From contig NZ_LR130759.1 of the NCBI RefSeq assembly GCF_900292015.1, positions 186,001 to 250,000 of the forward strand: a stretch of 64,000 bases of DNA, in the 5' to 3' direction. This DNA is from Mycobacterium basiliense. GTDB taxonomy: Bacteria; Actinomycetota; Actinomycetes; Mycobacteriales; Mycobacteriaceae. Below, piece by piece: positions 39,343-47,496 of this stretch (its first letter is position 1; each line of letters opens with the position of its first letter). Made by a program: the position numbers and the translations under genes. The notes under the pieces were generated by a model. That model made no database searches, was not told where the DNA came from, and saw only the letters and a list, made by a program, of their open reading frames with translations.

Positions 39343-40517
39343 AAGTCAATCTTGGTTTTGGATCGCACAACTCCCACGACTGGGACCGCGTGCTGGCCGG
39401 TGCCTTCGGCGAGCGGCCCGCGACCCCGGACTCCGAGTGCGTGCAGGCCACGCTCGCGATTGCCGATCTGGCCGAACCGCTGGGGTTCGACGGCATTTGG
39501 ATGCCCGAGCATTGCGGGACCCCGTATGGCATGACGCCCAACCCAATTCAGGCGCTGAGCTACTTCGCTGGACGTACCGACCGCGTTAGCCTCGGCACCT
39601 TTGTCGTTGTCGCGCCGTGGTGGCACCCGGTCCGCCTGGCACATCAGATTGCCTACCTCGACATCCTTTCCCGTGGCCGATATTCGACGATCGGGATCGG
39701 ACGTGGGGTATCGAAGGGCGAGTTCGCGGCCGTCGGGATCCCGCGAGAGGAAAGCAGGCAGCGTTTCAACGAGACCCTCGACATCCTGCAGCTGGCACTC
39801 AGTGGCGAAAGGTTCTCCTACCGAGGAGAGATCTTCACCGTGCCGGAAATGTCGCTGCGCCCCGAACCGCAAAGCCGTGACCTGTTTTCCCGGATCTACA
39901 GTTCGTCGTCCACCGCCGAGTCGCTCGAAATTCTCGCTCGGCGCGGGATGGTACCGCTCTTCGTAGGTAACAAGCCGATCGCAGACGCTGGTCGGGAAGT
40001 GCAGCAGGTCAACATATTCCGACAGGAAGAGGGCCTGGCGCCGTGCCAGCCCAAGAATGTGATGTTCATGTACTGCACCGCCAACGCCGAAGCGGCCGCC
40101 AAGTCCGAAGAATGGATCTGGACGGCCAACCGGGACGTCACGGTGCACTATGGGTTCGCCGATGCATCGAACTTCAAGGGCGTCCAGGGTTACGAGGCCT
40201 ACGCCGCGCGGGAGGCCAGCGCGACTGCGGTGCTGGCATCGTCGGTGACCGGTGACAACAAGGGCGCCACCAGGACGCCCGGCTACCATGCGTCCAACCT
40301 GCTGATCGGGACCCCGGAGGAGATCTTCAATCGGGTGCGCGCGGCTCAGCAAGCATGCTCGTTTAGCGAGTTGACCGTGGTCCCGCAGTTCGGCACCATG
40401 CCGTACGAGGAGGCGATGGCCAGCACGCGGCTGTTCGCCGAAGAGGTGCTGCCGGCGGTGCATCGGATGGACGCACCGTTGCACCCCGCGGCGCTGCCGG
40501 AGAATGCGCTGGCGTGA
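39339..40517 (+). CDS. LLM-class flavin-dependent oxidoreductase
   Basis: 392 residues. Luciferase-like monooxygenase fold: N-terminal strand KVNLGFGSHN, GFDGIWMPEH, the barrel motif LGTFVVVAPWWHP, and GIGRGVSKGEF. It may use FMN or F420, and the two cannot be told apart by eye. It could be a second monooxygenase acting on the Rieske or Baeyer-Villiger substrate. Coupled to the Rieske gene (ATGA) and to the Baeyer-Villiger gene (GTGA). Confidence 0.9.
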   Translation: MKVNLGFGSHNSHDWDRVLAGAFGERPATPDSECVQATLAIADLAEPLGFDGIWMPEHCGTPYGMTPNPIQALSYFAGRTDRVSLGTFVVVAPWWHPVRLAHQIAYLDILSRGRYSTIGIGRGVSKGEFAAVGIPREESRQRFNETLDILQLALSGERFSYRGEIFTVPEMSLRPEPQSRDLFSRIYSSSSTAESLEILARRGMVPLFVGNKPIADAGREVQQVNIFRQEEGLAPCQPKNVMFMYCTANAEAAAKSEEWIWTANRDVTVHYGFADASNFKGVQGYEAYAAREASATAVLASSVTGDNKGATRTPGYHASNLLIGTPEEIFNRVRAAQQACSFSELTVVPQFGTMPYEEAMASTRLFAEEVLPAVHRMDAPLHPAALPENALA

Positions 40518-42376
40518 CTGCAATGACAGACCCTGATTGCCCACCGACGTCGACCCCCGATGATATCGACGTCTCCGCACTACGGGAGAGATACCGCCGG
40601 GAGCGCGAAAAGCGGTTACGTCCAGAAGGGTCCAAGCAATACATCGAACTCGTGGATGACTTTGCCGGGTTTTACGAAACCGATCCGCACTCGCCGCCGC
40701 TGGTCCGTGACCCGATCTCGGCAGATATCGATGTCTTGGTGCTGGGCGGGGGCTTTGGCGGGCTGCTGTCCGGTGCCTACCTGAAGAAGGCCGGTGTCGA
40801 CGACGTCCGAATCATCGAGTTGGGCGGGGATTTCGGTGGAGTCTGGTATTGGAACCGCTTTCCGGGACTGCAATGTGACAATGAATCCTATTGCTACATA
40901 CCGCTTCTAGAAGAGTTGAACTACGTCCCGAGTAAGAAGTATGCCGACGGGGCGGAGATCTACGAGCACTGCCGGCGTATCGGAAAGCATTATGGCCTCT
41001 ACGACTCCGCGATCTTTTCCACCCAGGTCCGAACGTTGCGGTGGGACGAGCCAATCAAGCGCTGGCGGGTTGGCACCGACCGGGCCGATGACCTTCGGGC
41101 GCGCTTCGTTGTCATGGCCTCGGGCCCCTTCCACCGACCGAAGCTACCCGGTATTCCGGGGATCAGGGACTTCCAGGGCCACAGCTTTCACAGCTCGCGC
41201 TGGGACTACGAATATACCGGCGGGGATAGCACCGGCGGTCTGGACAAGCTCGGCGACAAGCGCGTCGCGGTAGTGGGCACCGGCGCGACCGCCGTCCAGA
41301 TCGTGCCGTACCTGGGCGAGTATGCCAAGCATCTCTACGTGTTCCAGCGCACACCGTCGTCGGTGGGCCCGCGCAACAACGCATCCACCGACCCCGAGTG
41401 GGTGAAAACACTGCGGCCGGGCTGGCAGCAGGAGCGGCAACGCAATTTCCACTCCTGGACGATGGAGGGTATGGCCCCGGGACAGCCGGACTACGTCTGC
41501 GATTTTTGGACCGAACTCGGCCGCAACACCGCCGCGCGGGTGCTGGCGCTCCCGGACCCGGCTTCGATGACTCCCGACCAGTTTGCGGTCATCCGGGAGG
41601 AAGAGGACTTCAAAGTCATGGAGCGGCTGCGGCGCCGCATCGACAGCATCGTGGCGGACTCTGCCACCGCCGAGGCGCTCAAGCCCTACTACCAATTCTT
41701 GTGTAAACGGCCATGCACCAACGACGACTACCTACCGACCTTCAACCGGCCCAATGTCACCCTGGTCGACGTGTCTGGAACCAAAGGCGTGCAGCGAGCC
41801 ACCGCAAAGGGTTTGGTGGCCAACGGTGTTGAGTACGAAGTGGACTGCATCATTTACGCCAGCGGCTTCGAAATCAGTACCGAAGTCAGCCGCCGGTACT
41901 CGATCGACACCATCGAAGGCCGGGACGGCCGGTCGCTCTTCGACCATTGGCGCCACGGTTACCGCACATTTCACGGATTCACCAGCCATGGTTTTCCCAA
42001 CCAGTTCTTCACCGGTTTCACTCAGGTCGGGATCTCTGCGAATATTGCTGCCAACTACGAGCTGCAGGGCGAGCATATCGCTTACATCATCGCCGAGGCG
42101 CTGGCCCGGGGAGCGACAATGGTGGAACCCACCCAAGAGGCCCAAGACGATTGGTGCCAGACCATCCGAGACACCGCGATCGACAACAGTCAGTTCGACT
42201 TGCAATGTACGCCTGGTTACTACAACAACGAAGGCGGTGGCGCGGGGCCGGCGGCGGGAGAGGGCATTCGCTCGCACCTCGGCGAACCCTATGGGCCGGG
42301 CTACTACGCGTTCGGTGACCTGTTGGCGCAGTGGCGAAACAAGGGCGATCTAGCTGGCCTCATGCTGGGATCGTGA
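40514..42376 (+). CDS. Flavin-containing Baeyer-Villiger monooxygenase
   Basis: 620 residues from the GTG at 40514; an ATG at 40523 is an alternative. FAD motif VLGGGFGGLLSGAYL, then the Baeyer-Villiger fingerprint FQGHSFHSSRW (FxGxxxHxxxW), then the NADPH motif VAVVGTGATAVQ. The length fits the cyclohexanone monooxygenase group with an N-terminal extension of about 70 residues. It inserts oxygen next to a carbonyl to make an ester or lactone. With the SMP-30 protein this supports a ring-opening pathway. An SDR gene follows at a gap of 3 bases. Confidence 0.94.
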   Translation: MTAMTDPDCPPTSTPDDIDVSALRERYRREREKRLRPEGSKQYIELVDDFAGFYETDPHSPPLVRDPISADIDVLVLGGGFGGLLSGAYLKKAGVDDVRIIELGGDFGGVWYWNRFPGLQCDNESYCYIPLLEELNYVPSKKYADGAEIYEHCRRIGKHYGLYDSAIFSTQVRTLRWDEPIKRWRVGTDRADDLRARFVVMASGPFHRPKLPGIPGIRDFQGHSFHSSRWDYEYTGGDSTGGLDKLGDKRVAVVGTGATAVQIVPYLGEYAKHLYVFQRTPSSVGPRNNASTDPEWVKTLRPGWQQERQRNFHSWTMEGMAPGQPDYVCDFWTELGRNTAARVLALPDPASMTPDQFAVIREEEDFKVMERLRRRIDSIVADSATAEALKPYYQFLCKRPCTNDDYLPTFNRPNVTLVDVSGTKGVQRATAKGLVANGVEYEVDCIIYASGFEISTEVSRRYSIDTIEGRDGRSLFDHWRHGYRTFHGFTSHGFPNQFFTGFTQVGISANIAANYELQGEHIAYIIAEALARGATMVEPTQEAQDDWCQTIRDTAIDNSQFDLQCTPGYYNNEGGGAGPAAGEGIRSHLGEPYGPGYYAFGDLLAQWRNKGDLAGLMLGS

Positions 42377-42379
42377 TTG

Positions 42380-43315
42380 ATGGCCGAACTCAGATTCGAT
42401 GATCGCGTCGCGGTGATAACCGGTGCCGGACGCGGGCTGGGGCGCGCCTACGCGCTGCTGCTGGCCGCGCGCGGCGCCAAGGTCGTCGTCAACGATACCG
42501 GCGGCAACCTGGCCGGCGACGGTGTCGACGCCGGGCCCGCGGATCGGGTGGTTGCCGAGATCAGGACCGCGGGTGGCGAGGCCGTCGCATCCGGAGAGTC
42601 GGTGGCCACGGCCGCCGGGGGGCAAGCGATTGTGCGGTCGGCGCTGGAGCATTACGGGCGCATCGATGTGCTCATCCATAATGCCGGCAATGTGCGACGT
42701 GGCTCGCTGAAGCAGATGAGCTATCAGGACTTCGACTCGGTCATCGACGTCCACCTGCGAGGCGCATTCCACCTGGTTCGCCCCGCGTTTCCGGTCATGT
42801 GCCGGGCGCGCTACGGCCGTATCGTGTTGGCCTCGTCGATCGGTGGTCTCTACGGCAATCGTGGGATTGCGAACTACGCTGCTGCCAAGGCCGGGCTGAT
42901 CGGCCTATCGAATGTCGTGGCGCTCGAAGGGGCGGCGGAAGGAGTGCAGTGCAACGTGATCATTCCCTCGGCCGTAACCAGAATGGCCGATGGCCTGGAT
43001 ACATCCGCCTACCCGCCGATGGGAACCGACGTGGTAGCACCGGTGGTGGGCTGGTTGGCGCACGAATCGTGTTCGGTCACCGGCGAGATGTTGGTGGCCA
43101 TTGCCGGGCGGGTCGGCAGAGCGATTGTCGCCGAAGCCCCCGGGATGCATCGTCGGTCGTGGACGATCGAGGATGTTGGCGCACAGCTGGACGGCATCAG
43201 CGATGTCGGCTCTCCGGTGGTGTTCCCGGTGGTGCCTGATGGTCATGCCGACCACGTCCGCTACAGCTTCGACATGGCCGCACCGTCCAGCCGCGACGGC
43301 GTGGGCCATGCCTAG
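42380..43315 (+). CDS. Short-chain dehydrogenase/reductase with C-terminal extension
   Basis: 311 residues from the ATG at 42380. The N-terminus TGAGRGLGRAYALLL with VVVNDTGG resembles the dehydrogenase part of the multifunctional beta-oxidation (MFE-2) type. Tyr/Lys is seen in NYAAAKAGL. About 60 extra residues follow the SDR fold. It may be a 3-hydroxyacyl-CoA dehydrogenase acting after CoA activation. Its end overlaps the CoA-transferase gene by 8 bases. Confidence 0.9.
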   Translation: MAELRFDDRVAVITGAGRGLGRAYALLLAARGAKVVVNDTGGNLAGDGVDAGPADRVVAEIRTAGGEAVASGESVATAAGGQAIVRSALEHYGRIDVLIHNAGNVRRGSLKQMSYQDFDSVIDVHLRGAFHLVRPAFPVMCRARYGRIVLASSIGGLYGNRGIANYAAAKAGLIGLSNVVALEGAAEGVQCNVIIPSAVTRMADGLDTSAYPPMGTDVVAPVVGWLAHESCSVTGEMLVAIAGRVGRAIVAEAPGMHRRSWTIEDVGAQLDGISDVGSPVVFPVVPDGHADHVRYSFDMAAPSSRDGVGHA

Positions 43316-44486
43316 CGATGGGGCCGGGCCGCTGGCGGGTGTGCGCGTGGTGGATCTCACCGCAATGGTGATGGGCCCGTACTGCACCCAGATCATGGCG
43401 GACATGGGTGCCGACGTGATCAAGATCGAACCGCCGCGCGGCGATGACACCCGGTATGTCTCCGTCGGGCCGGCCCCCGGCATGAGCGGGGTGTTCGTCA
43501 ACGTCAACCGGGGCAAGCGGGCCGTCAGCATCGACCTGCGTTCGGCGCCGGGAAAGACTGCGCTGCGCGCGCTCATCGAACAAGCCGACGTCTTCATCCA
43601 TTCGATGCGGTCCAAAGCGATTGCCCGGCTGGGCTTTAGCTACGGCGACGTTGCTGCCATCAATCCGACGATCGTCTACACGAACTGCTACGGGTACGGC
43701 CGCCGGGGTCCGAACCGGGATCTACCGGCTTACGACGACACCATTCAGGCGGCCTGTGGGCTGCCGTTCGTGCAGGAACAGCTGACCGGCGAGGCCAATT
43801 ACGTGGGAACGATACTGGCGGACAAGGTGGCCGGCCTGACCGCGCTCTACGCCACGATGATGGCGCTGTTTCACCGCGAGCGCAGTGGTGAAGGGCAAGA
43901 AGTGGAAATCGGCATGTTTGAAACGATGGCAGCCTTCATGCTGGTGGAGCATGCCAACGGCGCCATGTTTGATCCGCCGCTGGGTCCGGCGGTCTATCCG
44001 CGTACGGTTGCCCCCAACCGGCGGCCATACCGCACCAGTGACGGCTACGTATCCGCGCTGATCTACAACGACAAGCATTGGGCGGCATTTGTCAATGCCG
44101 TGCGACCACCTTGGGCCAGTGATGTGTACGCCACGCTCGCGGGGCGTGCTCAGCGGATCGACACCGTGTATGCGTTGGTGGCCGAAACGATTGCACAACG
44201 CACCACCGCGGAATGGCTGGAGCTGTTTGGTGAGCTGGAAATACCTGCGTCGGCACTGTCCAGCCCCGCCGCATTGTTCGACGACAGCCACCTGAACGCC
44301 GCGGGTTTCTTTGAGACCGTGGCTACCCCGCAGGGGCCGGTGCGATTCCCAGGCGTGCCGACCTGGTTTTCCCGAACGCCGGGCAGAGTCGCCGGTCCCG
44401 CGCCGGCGCTGGGCGCACATACCGAAGAGGTGCTGGAAGAACTTGGACTGACCTCGGCCGAGGCTGAACCCGCCGGTCCGAAATAG
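43308..44486 (+). CDS. Family III CoA-transferase (CaiB/BaiF type)
   Basis: 392 residues from the ATG at 43308; the open frame upstream of it is a shadow of the SDR gene. Family III marks: GVRVVDLTAMVMGPYCTQI, MGADVIKIEPPRGD, FVNVNRGKR, and the catalytic aspartate (about D143) in LPAYDDTIQAACGL. It moves CoA between acids, or acts as a racemase. With the CoA ligase in the other arm, the island has two ways to make the CoA ester. Last gene of the plus-strand operon. Confidence 0.93.
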   Translation: MPSDGAGPLAGVRVVDLTAMVMGPYCTQIMADMGADVIKIEPPRGDDTRYVSVGPAPGMSGVFVNVNRGKRAVSIDLRSAPGKTALRALIEQADVFIHSMRSKAIARLGFSYGDVAAINPTIVYTNCYGYGRRGPNRDLPAYDDTIQAACGLPFVQEQLTGEANYVGTILADKVAGLTALYATMMALFHRERSGEGQEVEIGMFETMAAFMLVEHANGAMFDPPLGPAVYPRTVAPNRRPYRTSDGYVSALIYNDKHWAAFVNAVRPPWASDVYATLAGRAQRIDTVYALVAETIAQRTTAEWLELFGELEIPASALSSPAALFDDSHLNAAGFFETVATPQGPVRFPGVPTWFSRTPGRVAGPAPALGAHTEEVLEELGLTSAEAEPAGPK

Positions 44487-44711
44487 TCCAGCAGCGACCG
44501 AAAGCATTGGCCTAGCCAGTCTGGCCTCGCGTGTCTGCGCGGATTGCGCAACCGCCGCATCTAAGCTTGCGGGGGTCAAGAGGAGGGGCAGCGACGTATT
44601 GGCAGCAACTACGGCGCCGGGCGACATGGTGGTCAGGGCGCGTTAACAGCGAGCGCTGAGCCGGGCGGGCGGCACCCCGCGCGGGCGCGTTCTGCGCCGC
44701 GGCGCCGGTGG

Positions 44712-46733
44712 GTGGCCCCGGTGCGCAGGGTGGGACGGCTGGCCGTCTGGGATCGGCCGGAGCGGCGTAGCGGCATTCCGGCGTTGGATGGACTTCGTGC
44801 GATAGCGGTCGCGCTTGTTCTTGCCGGACATGGCGGTATCCCCGGCATGTCCGGCGGATTCATCGGCGTCGACGTCTTTTTCGTTCTCAGCGGGTTCCTG
44901 ATCACCTCGTTGCTACTCGATGAGCTCGGCCGCACCGGTCGCATCGACCTGGCCGGCTTCTGGGTACGCCGCGCGCGCCGCCTGCTGCCGGCCCTGGTGT
45001 TGATGGTGCTGGCCGTGGCTGCTGCCCGCGAGCTGTTGCCTTACCAGGCGCTTACCGGCTTGCGCAATGATGCGATCGCCGCCTTCGCGTGGCTGGCCAA
45101 CTGGCGGTTTGTGGCGCAAAAGACCGACTACTTCACCCAGGGCGCTCCACCCTCACCGCTGCAGCACACCTGGTCGCTGGGCGTGGAGGAGCAGTACTAC
45201 ATCGTCTGGCCACTCCTGTTGATCGCGGTGACGTTGTTGTTGGCGGCCCGGGCCAGACGCTACTTCGCCAAGACCACCGTGGGCCACGTTCGGTTCGCCG
45301 CGTTCGTCATCGCCACCCTGGGGGCGCTGGCTTCTGCCGCGGCGGCCATCGTGTTCACCTCTGACGCGACGCGCGACCGCATCTATTTCGGTACCGATAC
45401 TCGCGCGCAAGCGCTGCTCATCGGTGCCGCGGCAGCGGCTCTGCTGGTTCGGGATTGGCCGTCGCTAAACCGCGGCTGGTGCCTCGTTCGAACTCGGTGG
45501 GGACGCCGAATCGCTCGCACGTTGCCAGTGATCGGTGTGGCCGGCTTGGCGGTGTTGACCCATTTTGCCACCGGAAGCGTCGGTGAATTCCGGCGCGGTT
45601 TGCTGCTCGCGGTGGCGATTGCCGCCGTCTTTGTGGTGGCCCCGGTCGCCATCGAGCAGCGTGGGGCGGTGGCGCGCCTGCTGGCTTGCCGGCCGTTGGT
45701 GTGGTTGGGCACCATCTCCTACGGCGTCTATCTGTGGCATTGGCCGATCTTCCTGGTGCTCAACGGAGAACGCACCGGATGGACCGGCCTGAGACTGTTC
45801 GGCGTGCGGTGCGCGGCCACCATCGTGGTGGCCACCGCATCATGGTGGTTGATAGAACAACCAATCCGGCGTTGGCGTCCGGCCCGGGTACCGCTGTTGC
45901 CGCTGGCGGCGGCCACCGTCGCCACCGCGGCTGCGGCGACGATGCTGGTGGTGCCGGTCGGCATCGGACCCGGTCTTCGCGAGGTCGGTCTGCCGCCCGG
46001 GGTTTCCGCCGTTGCGGCGATCTCGCCATCACCGCCGGGACCCAGCCAGGTCGGACCTGCCGTTGGGCCGCGAGATCCGAACCGGCCCTTCACCGTTTCG
46101 GTGTTTGGCGATTCGATCGGCTGGACCATGATGCATTACCTGCCGCCCACGCCCGGATTCAGATTCATCGACCACACCGTCATCGGATGCAGCCTGGTCC
46201 GCGGCACGCCGTATCGGTATGCCGGCAAGACTTTGGAGCAGCGATCGGAATGCGACACCTGGCCTACCAGATGGTCCACCCAGATCAGCCAGGACCAACC
46301 GGACACCGCGCTGCTGATCATCGGCCGCTGGGAGACCGTGGACCGGGTCAACGAGGGAAAGTGGACGCACATCGGCGACCCAACCTTCGACGGATATCTC
46401 AACTTCGAACTCCAGCGAGCGCTCAATATCGTGGGCTCCAGCGGTGTTCGGGTGATGGTAGCCACGGTGCCCTACAGTCGGGCAGGTGAGAAGCCGGATG
46501 GTCGCTTGTTTCCGGAGGATCAGCCGGACCGGGTGAACCAATGGAATGCCATGCTACGCAGGACCGTTAGTGAGCATCCCAACGTCGGAATCATCGATCT
46601 GAACAAGAAGCTGTGTCCGGACGGCGTCTATACCGCCAAGGTCGACGGCATCCAAGTTCGCAGCGACGGCGTCCATCTCACTCCGGAAGGGGTGAAGTGG
46701 TTAATACCGTGGCTAGAGGAGTCATTGCGCTAG
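44712..46733 (+). CDS. Membrane acyltransferase with SGNH domain (Rv0111-like)
   Basis: 673 residues from a GTG at 44712; M. tuberculosis Rv0111 is about 685. The N-terminal 400 residues are an acyltransferase-3 (OafA-type) domain with ten or so helices, including GLRAIAVALVLAGHGG, FFVLSGFLITSLLL and TWSLGVEEQYYIVWP. The C-terminal extracytoplasmic domain is SGNH-like, with the serine in VSVFGDSIGW and the acid/base pair in DGVHLTPEG. Such proteins O-acylate surface glycans or glycolipids; the substrate is unknown. It ends 3 bases from the convergent methyltransferase. Confidence 0.92.
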   Translation: MAPVRRVGRLAVWDRPERRSGIPALDGLRAIAVALVLAGHGGIPGMSGGFIGVDVFFVLSGFLITSLLLDELGRTGRIDLAGFWVRRARRLLPALVLMVLAVAAARELLPYQALTGLRNDAIAAFAWLANWRFVAQKTDYFTQGAPPSPLQHTWSLGVEEQYYIVWPLLLIAVTLLLAARARRYFAKTTVGHVRFAAFVIATLGALASAAAAIVFTSDATRDRIYFGTDTRAQALLIGAAAAALLVRDWPSLNRGWCLVRTRWGRRIARTLPVIGVAGLAVLTHFATGSVGEFRRGLLLAVAIAAVFVVAPVAIEQRGAVARLLACRPLVWLGTISYGVYLWHWPIFLVLNGERTGWTGLRLFGVRCAATIVVATASWWLIEQPIRRWRPARVPLLPLAAATVATAAAATMLVVPVGIGPGLREVGLPPGVSAVAAISPSPPGPSQVGPAVGPRDPNRPFTVSVFGDSIGWTMMHYLPPTPGFRFIDHTVIGCSLVRGTPYRYAGKTLEQRSECDTWPTRWSTQISQDQPDTALLIIGRWETVDRVNEGKWTHIGDPTFDGYLNFELQRALNIVGSSGVRVMVATVPYSRAGEKPDGRLFPEDQPDRVNQWNAMLRRTVSEHPNVGIIDLNKKLCPDGVYTAKVDGIQVRSDGVHLTPEGVKWLIPWLEESLR

Positions 46734-46736
46734 CCG

Positions 46737-47402
46737 CTAAACGACGGTGCGGCAACTGATTTCCATGCTGTCGGTTTGTCTTGCCGGGAAGTTGAAGCTG
46801 ACGTAGCCATGGTCCGGGTTGCGCACGTAGTCGAGATACGGTTGGGTACCCGACGCTTCGGCGTTGTCGGCGATGATCAACGCACCGGGGGACAGCGCGG
46901 GTTCAAGTAGCTCCATCACCGGCAGATACAGCTCTTTCCAGCCGTCGAGCAGAACAAAATTGACCGGCTGGTCCAGGGTTGCCAGCGTCGAAAGAGCATC
47001 TCCGTGAAGAATGGTGATCAGATGGTTCAGCCCGGTCTCGGCGAACGTCTGCGTGGCGGCGGCAATCTTGCTGGTGCTGAGTTCGGTGGTGAACACTTGA
47101 CCACTCCCGTTGTCCCGCAATGCCGCAGCCAGATGGATGGTGGAAATGCCGAACGACATTCCAAATTCCACGATGATCGTTGGACGCGCCGCACGCACCA
47201 GCGCATACAGCAGCCGGCCGGCCTCCGGCGTCACCGGCAGGTAGAAGGTGCTGAGCGCATCGGCGCGTTCTTCTGCGCTTGCCGACGCCAACCGAGTGAA
47301 CTCCGCCCCCATCTCGCGCAGCAACTGGCGCTGATTTGCGGCATTGGCGAACATCCGGTCCAGGGCTGTTGCGATCTTGGGATCCTGTAGCGCGTTGGCC
47401 AT
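46737..47402 (-). CDS. Class I SAM-dependent O-methyltransferase
   Basis: 221 residues from the ATG at 47402; a GTG eight codons upstream is possible. A Rossmann-like SAM fold is indicated by IVEFGMSFGISTIHLAAAL (motif I), VFTTELSTSK, and NFVLLDGWKELYLPVMEL with the DG after strand 4. It resembles Methyltransf_24/cation-dependent O-methyltransferases. The substrate is unknown. It is downstream of and co-directional with the large PE_PGRS gene. I recall no such gene at this place in M. tuberculosis, where Rv0112-Rv0115 follow Rv0111. Confidence 0.87.
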   Translation of the reverse strand: MANALQDPKIATALDRMFANAANQRQLLREMGAEFTRLASASAEERADALSTFYLPVTPEAGRLLYALVRAARPTIIVEFGMSFGISTIHLAAALRDNGSGQVFTTELSTSKIAAATQTFAETGLNHLITILHGDALSTLATLDQPVNFVLLDGWKELYLPVMELLEPALSPGALIIADNAEASGTQPYLDYVRNPDHGYVSFNFPARQTDSMEISCRTVV

Positions 47403-47496
47403 ACCACCGAGGTTAGGCCCAGGCACTCGCGGAGCGCCGCCGGGAAGTCGATGAGCCAGCGTTGACTGCCCACCCGCCCGCGGCGCTCACGCACCG

